This document shows positions 27,901-36,270 of a stretch of DNA of 64,000 nucleotides, piece by piece. Every line of letters starts with the position of its first letter. Positions within the stretch are counted from its first letter, which is position 1. A model generated the notes under the pieces. The model was not told the DNA's origin, did not search any database, and saw only the letters and a program-made list of their open reading frames with translations. The DNA is from Aquimarina sp. U1-2 (lineage in GTDB: Bacteria > Bacteroidota > Bacteroidia > Flavobacteriales > Flavobacteriaceae). The position numbers and the translations under genes were made by a program. The stretch is from assembly GCF_017897595.1 (NCBI RefSeq), contig NZ_JAGKIK010000017.1, positions 1 to 64,000 on the forward strand. Reading direction: 5' to 3'.

Positions 27901-30900
27901 GCCCATTTACAGTGGCATCAGACCCTAGTGACCTTACAATTATTTCTACTACAATAGCAACATGCCCAGCTTTGGTAACTCTGAATGTTCAGGTAGTTGA
28001 TGGTGTTGGTCCTTTTGCTATTGAGATTTTAGACCCTTCGGGATCGACATTACATGTTGATGGGCCACCTTTAAACGGATTACCAACTCCGTCTGGAGGT
28101 ATCCCTGAAAGAAATCATAGTGCTCCGCTTTTACCTTTCAATACACGATATGAGGTTAGAATTGAAGATACAGGATCTAATTGTATTTTCGTACAATTTG
28201 TAGATCCGGTATCACCGCCGTCAGAACCCAATTTAATTGATCTTGCTACCACGTCTATAAGCTGTAATGATGGAGATCCAATTACACCATTACCAGAGGA
28301 TGGAACCTTTACATTTACTATTGATGTAAGCTCTTTAGGAACCGCTCCACCTGTAACTCAAGTTTCATGGGCAGTATTTGAAGTGGGTTCTGGAGCACCC
28401 GCAACCGGAACAAATACCACAGGTACTGCAGCAGTAGGGGCTGTTGATATAACAGAAACAGTAACAGACCTGCCTGCAGGTTTATATTATATTGAAGTTC
28501 AAGAAGATGATGGAACCTTATGTCCAACTAGGGAGGATTTCGAAATTGAAATCCCAGATCCAATAGTATCTCAAGCTAATAATCCAAGAGTAGCTATTTG
28601 TGATACCGAAGTAGCTTTCTCTATAACGACCAATGGAGGTACACCTACGGGGGGTAGTAACACCACTGATGAAGGATATAGATATGCTAGAGAAGCAAGA
28701 GGTAGTTTTACGCCGCCTGCGGTACCACCGCTAACATCGTTTACCTTCGATGCTACTACAATTAATGATCCCTTTACTATAGACCCTAGTGTTGCAACAG
28801 ATCTTCAATGGGATATTTATACGGTAGATGACAATAACTGTATCGTAGGACCATTACAAATTGATATTGATGTCACACCAGGTCCATCGATCGATGTAAA
28901 TCCAGGAGTTGTATCTAATCCGTGTGCATTGAGTGATTATACCATAACCATTGAAACATCGGCAGATCCATTGGCATTAAATTCTAACGGAAATATTTTC
29001 TATGGATTTGATGATGGTACAAACCCTATTGTTTTTGATGAAGCACCACCGGGTAGTTATACATATACCTTCCCAACGGCGGGTACTTATGATTTAGTGG
29101 TTCAGGATAATAATGGATGTGAAGCACCTAGACCAACAATCACGGTGTTCCCACAAGTTGATATTACGGCAACGTTTATCACACCACCTGATTGTACTAC
29201 AGCTCCTCCTCTAGGTATTATAGAGACTACTTTAGACCCTGACGGTTTGGGATTAATAGGATCAGGAGCTACTAACCATACTTATACGCTTATTGATGTA
29301 GCTACTGGGCTACCGGCAGTTGGAGTTGTCAATGCAGGAGCAGGAAGATTTGAGCAAGTTCCTGCGGGTGAATATACTGTAAGATTAGAGGATTCAGGTA
29401 TGGGAGCTGCCGGAGTTTCTTGTCCTTTTGAAACTACCGTAAGTATTGAGGCTCCTGATACACCTGATCTGGACAATACCTCAGGCATAACCAATACAAG
29501 TTGTAATGCAGCTTCTCCTGCTCCTGCTCCTGATACAGGATTAGGAGACGGTAGAATAGAAATTAGTCTAGTAGGGGGGCTTGATCCAACAGCAACCTAT
29601 CAATATGAAATCACTGGATCTGTTACTTTGGGAGTAACCCGACCACTTCAGGATAGCAATATCTTTAATAATCTGGCTGCAGATACGTATACTGTACGTG
29701 TTGTAGTTACTGAAGAAAATGACCTAGGTACTACAGCAGACGATGTAGTGTGCGAAGATACTGCCGATTATGTAGTAGGTACCGCACCGGCAATAGTACT
29801 TTCAACACCAACGGTATCACCATTTAGTTGTGATCCGTCTGATAACAGTGAGCAGTTCCCAACGATTACCATAGAGGTTTCTGGGGGCACCCTTACTGCT
29901 AGTGGTAGTTATCGAGTTTCGTATACACGTCCTGCACCTCTATCACCAATTGTTGATGAAGTTGTAGTAGATGCAAATCCTATAACACCGGTAATAGAGT
30001 TTGAGACTATTGCCACAGTAGAAGGAAGCTATACATTCACATTTAAAGATAATAATAACTGTGAGTTGAGTACGACAGCAACCGTACCTGCATTTAATAG
30101 ATTAACAAATGCATCTGTAGAAGTAACCGCTCCCGGAGGCACATGTGTAGCTTCAGAAGAAGTAACGGTTTCTATCGAAGGAGGTACTACAGGAGATACC
30201 TTTACGTTTGCCGAAATCACAGGTGCCGGTTTACCGGTTCAGTCTGGAATCCCATTTGATAATGATGCTACTTCGCCCTCGGTTGCAGAAACACAGGCAG
30301 TATTTACATTACCTAATCCACCAGATGAGTCTAGAACATATCGATTTAGAATTACTAACGATAATACGGGTTGTTATTTAGAAATTGATCATACTGCAGA
30401 ACAAGTTGACTTTTTAGACGTGGTAGCTACGCAATTAAATCCTGAGCGATGTGCGGGCGATGCCGATGGTACCATACGGATCACTGTATCGGGATATTCT
30501 TTTGTAGATGTTACAGGCACCACCATTCTTGGAGGCGATATAACCTATACCATAATTGATCCTTCAACAGGTTTAGAAATTGTTGATGGAGTGGGAGGTC
30601 CTATTTCTGGATCTAGTGGTACATTGTCAATGCCAGGTGTAGATACCGAGACATTTGATCTGCCATTTGGAGCCACACAAGGCAACTATATCGTACGAGT
30701 GAGACAAGTTGGCAATCCACAATGTGAAGAAGAAGACACTGTAATTATTCTTGGACCTAACGAGCTTGAATTAATTGTACCGCCGTTTATAACGACGACA
30801 TGTGATGTTCCGCTTAATAATGGATCATTTACAGCTAGTACCAACGGTGCTAGAGGTACGGTTACGTATACTATCCTCGAAACAGGTGCTACTTCAACCA

Positions 30901-33350
30901 ATGGTACATTTACGGGACTTGCACCTACAGATCCTGTTACGCCTGCAACATTTACAGTAATAGCAAGAGACACGTTTACAGATCCAACAAGTCCAACGGG
31001 AACTTCGTTCTGTGAAGATACAGAGACCATAGAAGTGCGCCCTCCTGCTAATGATGTTACCATTACTGGTGTAAATACCGTAGATGTAACGTGTAGAGGA
31101 GATAGTGACGGAGAAATAGAAGTAATTGCAACAGGTACTGATCAACCATTGGAATACTCGATTACCCCGGTAATAACAGGTACAGAAAGCGCTAGGGTGG
31201 CCAACAACACGTTTACCGATTTAATTGCAGGAGATTATATTATTACGGTATACGACAGTTCTAATTGTACTGCAGTAACTACGCCACCAATTACTATAGT
31301 CGAACCAAACCTGGTTACGATACAGGTAGATGGTATTACAGATACCACATGTTCAATAGTTACGGCCGATGTAACTTTAACAGCTACATCAGATTTGGCA
31401 GCTCCATATACTGTAATTGCTAGAGATGTTACATTACGAGATGTAATTTCTACACCATCTAGTCCTATATCAGATGCAGATAGAGATAGACCATTTAGAA
31501 CACCTTTAGCGACCAATGCTACGGGTACGGTTACGTTTTCTGCCGTTCCCGAAGGGATATATGAGTTCTATGCTGTAGATAGTAATGGCTGTGAGTCACA
31601 AAGAACAGGATCCGTAGTGATTACGGTTCCAGATCAAATACAAGCAACGTTAGATTTAGGTAACACTACTATTGTTTGTTTTGGTGAGGCTACCGCCTCT
31701 GTAAATACAAGTGCTATAAGCGGAGGATTAGGAAGCAATACCTATACTCTTACAGGAACTCCGGTAGATCCAGCTGCACCAGCAATAACATTAGGCCCGC
31801 AAGGAAGCCCGTTCTTTAACAATCTTCCTGCAGGTCAGTATACATATCGTATCGAAAGCGTGCCTGGCTCTGGATGTGAATTAGAAATTCCTTTTGAAAT
31901 CACACAACCAGATACACCTTTTGAGGCCGAAGCCATTGCTGCCAATATTACATGTAATGGAGAAGAGGATGGAACCATTACCATTACAGCAACCGGTGGT
32001 AATGTAAACAGTCCTTATAGATTTTCTTTATTTAGAAGCACTGGTGAACGCGTATTTGAGTTTGTCTCAGACGAAGCTGATAATACCATAGGCAGTCATG
32101 TTTTTGAAGAATTATCAGAAGATTTGACAGGATATACAGTAATTGTCGAAGACGGATTAGGTTGTACGATACGTATTGAAAATCTCATTATACAAGAACC
32201 TGCTCCTATTTTGATAGATGTTACAGCAACCACAGGTGAAGTTTGTGCTGGTGATAATGATGGTACGGCTACTTTTTCTATCACAGGAGGAACTCCCGAT
32301 CCTATTACTGGTTTACCTGTATATTTTTGGAGTATCGACGGTATTAATTTTGAGCCGGTAACTGATCCAACAAGCTTATTGGTTGAAAATTTACCTGCCG
32401 GAAGAAACACTATCTTTATTAGAGATGTAAATAACAGTCCTGATTGTGAAACCCCTAGAGAGTTTGAAATAGAACCTGGAGTGTTATTAGCTGCACAATT
32501 AGAATCAAGATTAATCTGCCCTGTTTGGAGCGATCCAACAGTAGATACCCCACCTTCAATACTCACACCACATAGAAATGAGGTAGAGTTTACTGTTTCT
32601 CCAGAAACAGAAGCACTAGGGGTAATTTACAGGTTAGTAAGAACTGATGGTTCTGCTGGTCCGGCAGAGTATTCTGGCTTCGAGCGAATTTTTGAGGTAA
32701 CCCCAGGTAGCTATGATGCTATTATGTTATTTGAAATGTGCGAAAGAACTGTGGGTGTTATTGAAGTGCCACAGTACACGCCTCTAGACATACCTGTGGT
32801 ACAAATGACAGGCAATCCCGAGGATCCTAATGAGTATGAGATTCTTGCAACAGGAGGAAATCGTTTAGATAGCGACCCATTTTACACGTTTTCTGTCGTA
32901 TTGTTAGATGATGGCGGTACGGTTAATGATATCCAATATCCGGTAGAAGTAGATGGTAATACCTTCCGTGTGCGAGAGACTGGCGATTATTTAATTCGAG
33001 TTAGTGATGCGAATGGATGTGAAGTGTTGGTAATTACCAATCTTACATATATCAATATTCGTATTCCTAATTACTTTACGCCAAACGATCCTAATGCTAC
33101 CCCAGAAGAAAGATTCTGGTATCCCAGACAGATCACACCAAATACAGACGATCCTTTCTTCTTTGAAAATATGGAAGTGAAGATCTTCGACAGGTATGGT
33201 AGAATGCTAGAAGAATTTAAAGGAAATCAGCAAGGATGGTCTGGTTTATATCAAGGAAAAGAACTGCCATCAGGAGATTACTGGTTTACAGTGATTCTTA
33301 ACGATGTTGATAATAGAGAGTTTACTGGTCACTTTACTTTATATAGGTAA
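21957..33350 (+). CDS. Giant SprB-like adhesin (3797 aa) with T9SS type B sorting domain
   Basis: This very large exported protein starts at 21957 or, more likely, at the in-frame ATG 21999 (MERKLHYNKQVLILLL), which sits directly before the signal peptide ending AFSQ. An N-terminal domain (about 45-455) includes the CGQVVYAGLYWSATYYD signature. A DUF11-like conserved-repeat domain lies at about 455-600. The long body (about 750-3680) consists of Thr/Asp/Pro-rich SprB-type beta repeats with the recurring motif C.G..DG.I...V.GG, seen for example near residues 1412, 2830, 3045, 3332 and 3430. The last ~97 residues are a CHU_C gliding-motility C-terminal domain (IRIPNYFTPNDPN ... VKIFDRYGRMLEEFKGN). 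SprB is the mobile surface adhesin of gliding; the PorP/SprF gene follows directly. Function by homology of architecture only. Confidence 0.9.
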   Translation: MTRTTQNKTLNTQLMERKLHYNKQVLILLLIFTGYFSAFSQIRAPSSVPFEVVPNSTHEIRGELKMIGNTIISPTIRGNGSTRNPNDPYNFRDVENGQHRAYGYIDVDSDPNTESSSSADFVRNSTCGQVVYAGLYWSATYYDVNQTTVLSNGDLRPNYETAIQPDPRDPYNVIKFKPPNAGGNYRNVTADRILYDGYPGSPFNPNFGPNDTTGAPSDPNWPNINTNAVVDMPYHCYADVTSIVRESTNPDGTYFVADQKATVGPIVDLSSGRSGSRNDLAAGWTLVIIYEDPSLPRKYISSNYGLAAISQEITGTVDFTYSGFTTLPTPLAVNARYGIGTYEGDQDIPRDNLQVEYQPFGSNNFQNVSVGPENLAGNFFDSTITVDGDNYLSRNPASENCLGYDVDIFPLQESNSLAQNVIIGNSQNAVNFRLITGSDKYQVFVNTFEVEIIAPELVMIKRILRADASEPSGFEDITDGNVNFNEEIFYDITIQNVGNEDLINTTILDILPVNIDFVDFDVVSPGITLSRNTSPTFTRPGDGRVFDTPNGSIFLELDDNIVRKDDPAVTFRFRVRVVEDCASLRDACSNEIRNVAASQYTGVISTVTDEADSVVERDDCEFNVVGASTFLINEGTCFDEADTARLCDNRATLQGGEGFDTYRWTRADDPTDSSFPRTTQDIVVTEAGTYVVATTSVDCQDTRRQFVVEEQSVPVNPIANIARDIISNPDDYPNANGNFRLCGSTNEEVAEIFLCGSGTLNLDSGLGDTTVWQRLRNGACPDVPRDPDCPTEATGCDDFWDQVFVGETFVLDPSTGDVSGEYRILTTVDGDCPDEIYFNVFQSNFSPEIRPVRDIICGTPGALEVRETPNQFEYQLVFNGTPIGGFQEERLFENLTNPGSYAVDAREINGPAGACVFRSNSITINAVDPIVEATVTRQPSCLNGTTDNTTGRIEVRVTGGLPTYRYVLTDGPAGFIDREISGSADPTAEFSGLLPGNYTLNAYSDDDDDDTNCFDTISDLIINPGNPLTVSVTREANLACNPDFNPGPVPPGEEDTIDDARYVAFVDLTITSTPDSGNYRFSTNSNFSLSAFYITPVEVTGNVYRFRFETAASVTIYVQDRTAGCTANGATTINDVVEIEATATVINPPCFNELGAIDVNVTAGSGPFTFLIDGNPATPATSPGTADGLGNYIFENIDPATSLVVTVQNGVACDEELDPVSFTVPDEIVITLGDVTELSCPVGPNAAVEVRNIEGGSGTYEYSLDDPNGTYTAVGTLPFTITNIADSGPHVVYVRNVVTAPTPSCRASASFQVQPLREVDEVIVTTGNVNCTAETTEVTLSANPTLPSGATYSFTVTPAALVTAGVYTLDNGTSYTIEATRSDSNCTAQTIFPPTNIPVAVISDRRQISQVSCNGGNDGVFEFTVSNGSTTDPVTSFDYTITGPGTNITVNNNTTNPVTITGSATTPIVAGTYTITITDRSLGAGSTGCTDTQTVVITQPDAITFTPNITDQDCATNLNEVSVSNVTGGNGPTYTFQVSHPTNGTFGPASVADAIGGVPNIDPADPVQEYTVTVFDVTGTACSASSPLTITPLTPLEVEIDENSDICLDATASSVSFTINVDPNSNGSIGNPPYNYTVSRDGTLVQTNTVVAGPPIVTDTFSQPGAYEIVFRDSEGCEVILNQTVAPLLTLTARRVNDLICDPSTGASIDGEFELTIAGGTANYDITYENTTTSTTGNVALGVTTTASPITFNSADAGNYIFTVTDRAGSTGTRCVATDTGELTDRTTPTITAPDVNLTCDGDLGTVTITVTGPETEYFVQFDDNDPGTTDAFVQTVSNQVQIPNVPANTGATTADPNFEYNITVRDSRGCLHTDAVRVISPGPIVEFDRDEIPITCDNSVTPSITIPGSIRLTIVDRGALQYTYTLVDDSDVAAVPLIPSTNTSSANPATVTSNTIVFNDTPAGQYYIFVEDVNGCSERIGPFTVASDPSDLTIISTTIATCPALVTLNVQVVDGVGPFAIEILDPSGSTLHVDGPPLNGLPTPSGGIPERNHSAPLLPFNTRYEVRIEDTGSNCIFVQFVDPVSPPSEPNLIDLATTSISCNDGDPITPLPEDGTFTFTIDVSSLGTAPPVTQVSWAVFEVGSGAPATGTNTTGTAAVGAVDITETVTDLPAGLYYIEVQEDDGTLCPTREDFEIEIPDPIVSQANNPRVAICDTEVAFSITTNGGTPTGGSNTTDEGYRYAREARGSFTPPAVPPLTSFTFDATTINDPFTIDPSVATDLQWDIYTVDDNNCIVGPLQIDIDVTPGPSIDVNPGVVSNPCALSDYTITIETSADPLALNSNGNIFYGFDDGTNPIVFDEAPPGSYTYTFPTAGTYDLVVQDNNGCEAPRPTITVFPQVDITATFITPPDCTTAPPLGIIETTLDPDGLGLIGSGATNHTYTLIDVATGLPAVGVVNAGAGRFEQVPAGEYTVRLEDSGMGAAGVSCPFETTVSIEAPDTPDLDNTSGITNTSCNAASPAPAPDTGLGDGRIEISLVGGLDPTATYQYEITGSVTLGVTRPLQDSNIFNNLAADTYTVRVVVTEENDLGTTADDVVCEDTADYVVGTAPAIVLSTPTVSPFSCDPSDNSEQFPTITIEVSGGTLTASGSYRVSYTRPAPLSPIVDEVVVDANPITPVIEFETIATVEGSYTFTFKDNNNCELSTTATVPAFNRLTNASVEVTAPGGTCVASEEVTVSIEGGTTGDTFTFAEITGAGLPVQSGIPFDNDATSPSVAETQAVFTLPNPPDESRTYRFRITNDNTGCYLEIDHTAEQVDFLDVVATQLNPERCAGDADGTIRITVSGYSFVDVTGTTILGGDITYTIIDPSTGLEIVDGVGGPISGSSGTLSMPGVDTETFDLPFGATQGNYIVRVRQVGNPQCEEEDTVIILGPNELELIVPPFITTTCDVPLNNGSFTASTNGARGTVTYTILETGATSTNGTFTGLAPTDPVTPATFTVIARDTFTDPTSPTGTSFCEDTETIEVRPPANDVTITGVNTVDVTCRGDSDGEIEVIATGTDQPLEYSITPVITGTESARVANNTFTDLIAGDYIITVYDSSNCTAVTTPPITIVEPNLVTIQVDGITDTTCSIVTADVTLTATSDLAAPYTVIARDVTLRDVISTPSSPISDADRDRPFRTPLATNATGTVTFSAVPEGIYEFYAVDSNGCESQRTGSVVITVPDQIQATLDLGNTTIVCFGEATASVNTSAISGGLGSNTYTLTGTPVDPAAPAITLGPQGSPFFNNLPAGQYTYRIESVPGSGCELEIPFEITQPDTPFEAEAIAANITCNGEEDGTITITATGGNVNSPYRFSLFRSTGERVFEFVSDEADNTIGSHVFEELSEDLTGYTVIVEDGLGCTIRIENLIIQEPAPILIDVTATTGEVCAGDNDGTATFSITGGTPDPITGLPVYFWSIDGINFEPVTDPTSLLVENLPAGRNTIFIRDVNNSPDCETPREFEIEPGVLLAAQLESRLICPVWSDPTVDTPPSILTPHRNEVEFTVSPETEALGVIYRLVRTDGSAGPAEYSGFERIFEVTPGSYDAIMLFEMCERTVGVIEVPQYTPLDIPVVQMTGNPEDPNEYEILATGGNRLDSDPFYTFSVVLLDDGGTVNDIQYPVEVDGNTFRVRETGDYLIRVSDANGCEVLVITNLTYINIRIPNYFTPNDPNATPEERFWYPRQITPNTDDPFFFENMEVKIFDRYGRMLEEFKGNQQGWSGLYQGKELPSGDYWFTVILNDVDNREFTGHFTLYR

Positions 33351-33443
33351 TATATGAAGCATATGAGAGTTAATAAATAATATGGCCTAAGCCTAATGAT
33401 TGAGAAAGAAAATAGCTGAATGGTCTATAATTTTAAATGTTAG

Positions 33444-34400
33444 ATGAAGAAATATATTATAATAGCAAGTCTATTTGTAGGCTATTGTACTTTTGCGCAG
33501 GAGTTTTTTGCTCCTGTGCAAAACCAATATATTGCAGATAACCCTTATTTGATATCTTCTGCATATGCGGGTATCGGGGACTGTTGGCAAATCAGAGCTT
33601 CTGGTTTTGAGCAGTGGGTAAGTATTGAAGATGCTCCAGGAACACAATCGCTATCTATAGATGGTAGAATATCAGATCGATCCGGGGTAGGAGCTATCCT
33701 GTTTAACGATCAAAATGGTTTTACCACGCAAAGGGGTATTCAGTTATCGTTTGCTCATCATTTAACGCTAAGTGAATATAATAATCAATATCTTTCTTTT
33801 GGGATTAGTTATAAATTTACTCAATTTGGTATAGATACTTCAGAATTTAATAACGGAAATCCTGATGCACCTATAAATCCAGGCTTAGCCGATGTTTCTG
33901 TTAACGATTCTAACTTTGATATTGCTATGCTATATCGCTTAGGAAGATTCTTTTTAAGTGCCAACGCTGTAAATTTGTTGCAAAAAGAAATCGATGATTT
34001 TAACCCTACAGAGCCGTCTCAAATACAGAACTATTATATCTACACAGGTTATACTTTTTATCATCGATTTAGTGATTTGGAAATAGAACCTTCAATTTTG
34101 TATCAAAACTTTTCTGGTGATGGTCGTTCAACTACAGACCTGAATATTAAAGTACGAAAAATGTATCGTGAAGATTATTTATGGGCAGGGATTAGTTTAC
34201 GATCACTTGTAGATCAAGATTTTAAACCACTCTCAATTTCACCAATGGTAGGGATAAAGAAATCAAATTTTTATGTGGCTTACGGCTATCAAGTAAATGT
34301 TAACGAAGTGCTGCAACCTACTACGTCTGCTGGTTCACATATGATTACTCTTGGTTTGGATTTTGGATGTAGACAAAGTAAGTGTGGATGTACTTACTAG
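33444..34400 (+). CDS. PorP/SprF-family T9SS outer-membrane protein
   Basis: The 318-residue protein has a signal peptide (about 1-18, ending TFAQ). Its single PorP/SprF barrel domain has the typical features: FFAPVQNQYIADNPYLISSAYAGIGDCWQIRASGFEQWVSI, SRSGVGAILFNDQNGF and a final beta strand. SprF is needed for export of SprB in Flavobacterium johnsoniae and is encoded directly downstream of it. The same arrangement here (93 bp after the giant adhesin) makes this the probable dedicated partner. The cysteine-rich end (CRQSKCGC) is unusual and may be only a species feature. A terminator follows, closing the run. Confidence 0.93.
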   Translation: MKKYIIIASLFVGYCTFAQEFFAPVQNQYIADNPYLISSAYAGIGDCWQIRASGFEQWVSIEDAPGTQSLSIDGRISDRSGVGAILFNDQNGFTTQRGIQLSFAHHLTLSEYNNQYLSFGISYKFTQFGIDTSEFNNGNPDAPINPGLADVSVNDSNFDIAMLYRLGRFFLSANAVNLLQKEIDDFNPTEPSQIQNYYIYTGYTFYHRFSDLEIEPSILYQNFSGDGRSTTDLNIKVRKMYREDYLWAGISLRSLVDQDFKPLSISPMVGIKKSNFYVAYGYQVNVNEVLQPTTSAGSHMITLGLDFGCRQSKCGCTY

Positions 34401-34441
34401 GTGTATAAAAAGAAAACAGTACTTTTTAATTTCAATAATTC

Positions 34442-34470
34442 ACCCTGAGGCTCTATCTCGGGGTTTTTTA
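34442..34470 (+). terminator. Rho-independent terminator of the adhesin gene run
   Basis: ACCCTGAG (34442-34449) pairs with CTCGGGGT (34457-34464) around a 7-nt loop and is followed by six T. It lies 41 bp after the PorP/SprF stop codon. Confidence 0.8.
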
Positions 34471-34504
34471 TTTCTCCCTTTCCTTTTTATTTGAGTAATT
34501 TTAA

Positions 34505-34672
34505 CCCGATTTATGCATTAGAATTTCGTTATGAGGGTTGAAAATGCCATAAAACCAAGTGTTTTCTAAGTTTTAGCATAGCATCGCTATGGTGAAACTT
34601 AAAAATACAACGTAGTGATTGGTTTTGCAGCAGTTTCAAGCTGTAATAGATTTTCTAATGCCATAAAGCTGG
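34505..34672. mobile_element. MITE-like element, short form, copy B (168 bp)
   Basis: It begins CCCGATTTATGCATTAGAA and ends with the imperfect inverse. Direct repeats TTTAA flank it at 34500-34504 and 34673-34677. It is about 90% identical to copy C (50288) by eye and lacks the two insertions that make copies A and D 253 bp long. AAGTTTTA...TGAAACTT and AAAACCAA...TTGGTTTT nested arms let it fold back along its length. Downstream, 34678-34941 shows no gene. Confidence 0.75.
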
Positions 34673-34941
34673 TTTAAAGTGGAAGTGATATTACATCAAA
34701 ATAAAAACCTGCGAAATATAGCTAAGGCCAGACCGAATGTAAAATTTGGTTTTATAAATTTTTATTTGCTCAAATTACAAGTATTGTCTACTATTGTAGC
34801 TACGATCAGCACGTAAAACAATCCTATAGCAATAGTTTAGGAATTAATACTATATTTTAAGGGGGAAGTGTACAGGTTTACTTTTACATTAGAAATGATA
34901 GTAATATACGTTGCTGATCAGGGATTAGGGATTAAAAAACT

Positions 34942-36270
34942 GTGGTGATTAGCGCTAGTAAAATTAGGGAAACATCTTTTTGGCTTTTGGATAGGTTGAA
35001 AGGAGAAAGGGTAAGCAGACATTATAAAGAAATTGCTTTTATAGATCAGAATTTGGATTCAGAACAATCTGCAATCCAACGTAGTCAATATATGCACAAT
35101 ATATTGAAGCATGCGGTACATACTACGCCTTTTTATAGGCAGTATAAGGGGTATACTTCTCTAACCGATTTTCCAGTTATACAAAAAACTAAGGTTCAAG
35201 AATGTTTTAATGACTTCAAATCTGACACCTATCTTTCTCAAGCAAAATTTAGAGTACACACAAGCGGATCAACCGGGATTCCATTTGAATTGTTTCAGGA
35301 TGCCAATAAAAAGAAAAGAAATACAGCCGATACCATTTATTTCTTAAAAAAAGCAAATTTTAATATAGGTGAGCGGTTGTACGATTTGGAGGTGTGGAGA
35401 GGGATTAATATGAATAGCCCGGTTAAAGCCTGGCTACAGAATTTAAAATATATCGATATAACTGAATTTCATGACGAAAAAATTGAGAGCTTTTTACAGT
35501 CTATTAAAAATAAACGTTATCCTCAGCATTTTATAGGTTTTGCTTCGGCATACGAACATATATGCAAGTATTTAGACCGAACTCAAGCTAGTTTCTTTCA
35601 TACCAAGATTGCTTCAATATTAGCGATTTCTGAAACACTAACAGACTATGTTAAAGAAACAATGCAAAAGTATTTTGGCGTTCCGGTTATTTCGAGATAC
35701 TCAAACGAAGAAATAGGAATAATGGCTCAGCAAACTTACGACATGTATGACAAGAGATTTGAAATTAATTGGTCGAGCTACCACTTCGAAATTTTGAAGA
35801 TGAATCAAGATGTTCCTGCCCAACTGGGAGAATTAGGTAGAGTAGTGGTTACCGATTTTTTTAATTACTGCATGCCGATGATACGTTATGATACCGGTGA
35901 TGTAGCTAGTTTTGGAGCGAATTTTGGTAAAAATGATATTCCATCTCGATATTTTGAACGCATAGAGGGAAGAAAAATGGATATCGTGTATAATACACGC
36001 GGTCAAGTGATTTCTTCATTTATAGTATATACAAAGTTTTATAAATACTATAATCTTTTAAGGCAATATCAATTTGTTCAGGTCTCAGCAAACGAATATG
36101 TAGTAAAACTCAATACCGTTTCTTCTTTCAATTTTGAAAAAGAGCTCATCGATGATATTAAAAAAGATTTCGGACAAGATGCAATGATTCAAATAGCGTA
36201 CGTCGACGAAATACCTGCACTTTCATCTGGCAAAAGAAAAAAAGTGGTTAATCTCTACAAATCGGCATAG
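34942..36270 (+). CDS. CapK/PaaK-like adenylate-forming protein
   Basis: The 442-residue protein resembles phenylacetate-CoA ligase/CapK proteins. The P-loop-like adenylation motif is HTSGSTGIPFELF (about residues 108-120). The segment VISRYSNEEIGIMAQQ matches the conserved YGSEE region, and MIRYDTGDVASFG with ERIEGRKMDIVYNTRGQ is the A8-like hinge. The C-terminal lid domain ends LSSGKRKKVVNLY, with the SGK lysine. Such enzymes activate carboxylic acids; CapK relatives are often in polysaccharide or peptide-modification loci. The start codon is GTG at 34942 or 34945. It runs head-on into an ATP-grasp gene with a 23-bp overlap of the ends; the pair may act on the same small molecule, which is inference. 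Confidence 0.85.
   Translation: MVISASKIRETSFWLLDRLKGERVSRHYKEIAFIDQNLDSEQSAIQRSQYMHNILKHAVHTTPFYRQYKGYTSLTDFPVIQKTKVQECFNDFKSDTYLSQAKFRVHTSGSTGIPFELFQDANKKKRNTADTIYFLKKANFNIGERLYDLEVWRGINMNSPVKAWLQNLKYIDITEFHDEKIESFLQSIKNKRYPQHFIGFASAYEHICKYLDRTQASFFHTKIASILAISETLTDYVKETMQKYFGVPVISRYSNEEIGIMAQQTYDMYDKRFEINWSSYHFEILKMNQDVPAQLGELGRVVVTDFFNYCMPMIRYDTGDVASFGANFGKNDIPSRYFERIEGRKMDIVYNTRGQVISSFIVYTKFYKYYNLLRQYQFVQVSANEYVVKLNTVSSFNFEKELIDDIKKDFGQDAMIQIAYVDEIPALSSGKRKKVVNLYKSA

Noticed and set aside
22041-32566. Minus-strand open frames inside the giant adhesin gene
   Set aside because: They follow the skewed Thr/Val/Asp codon use of the plus-strand gene, have no start signals, and resemble no family.
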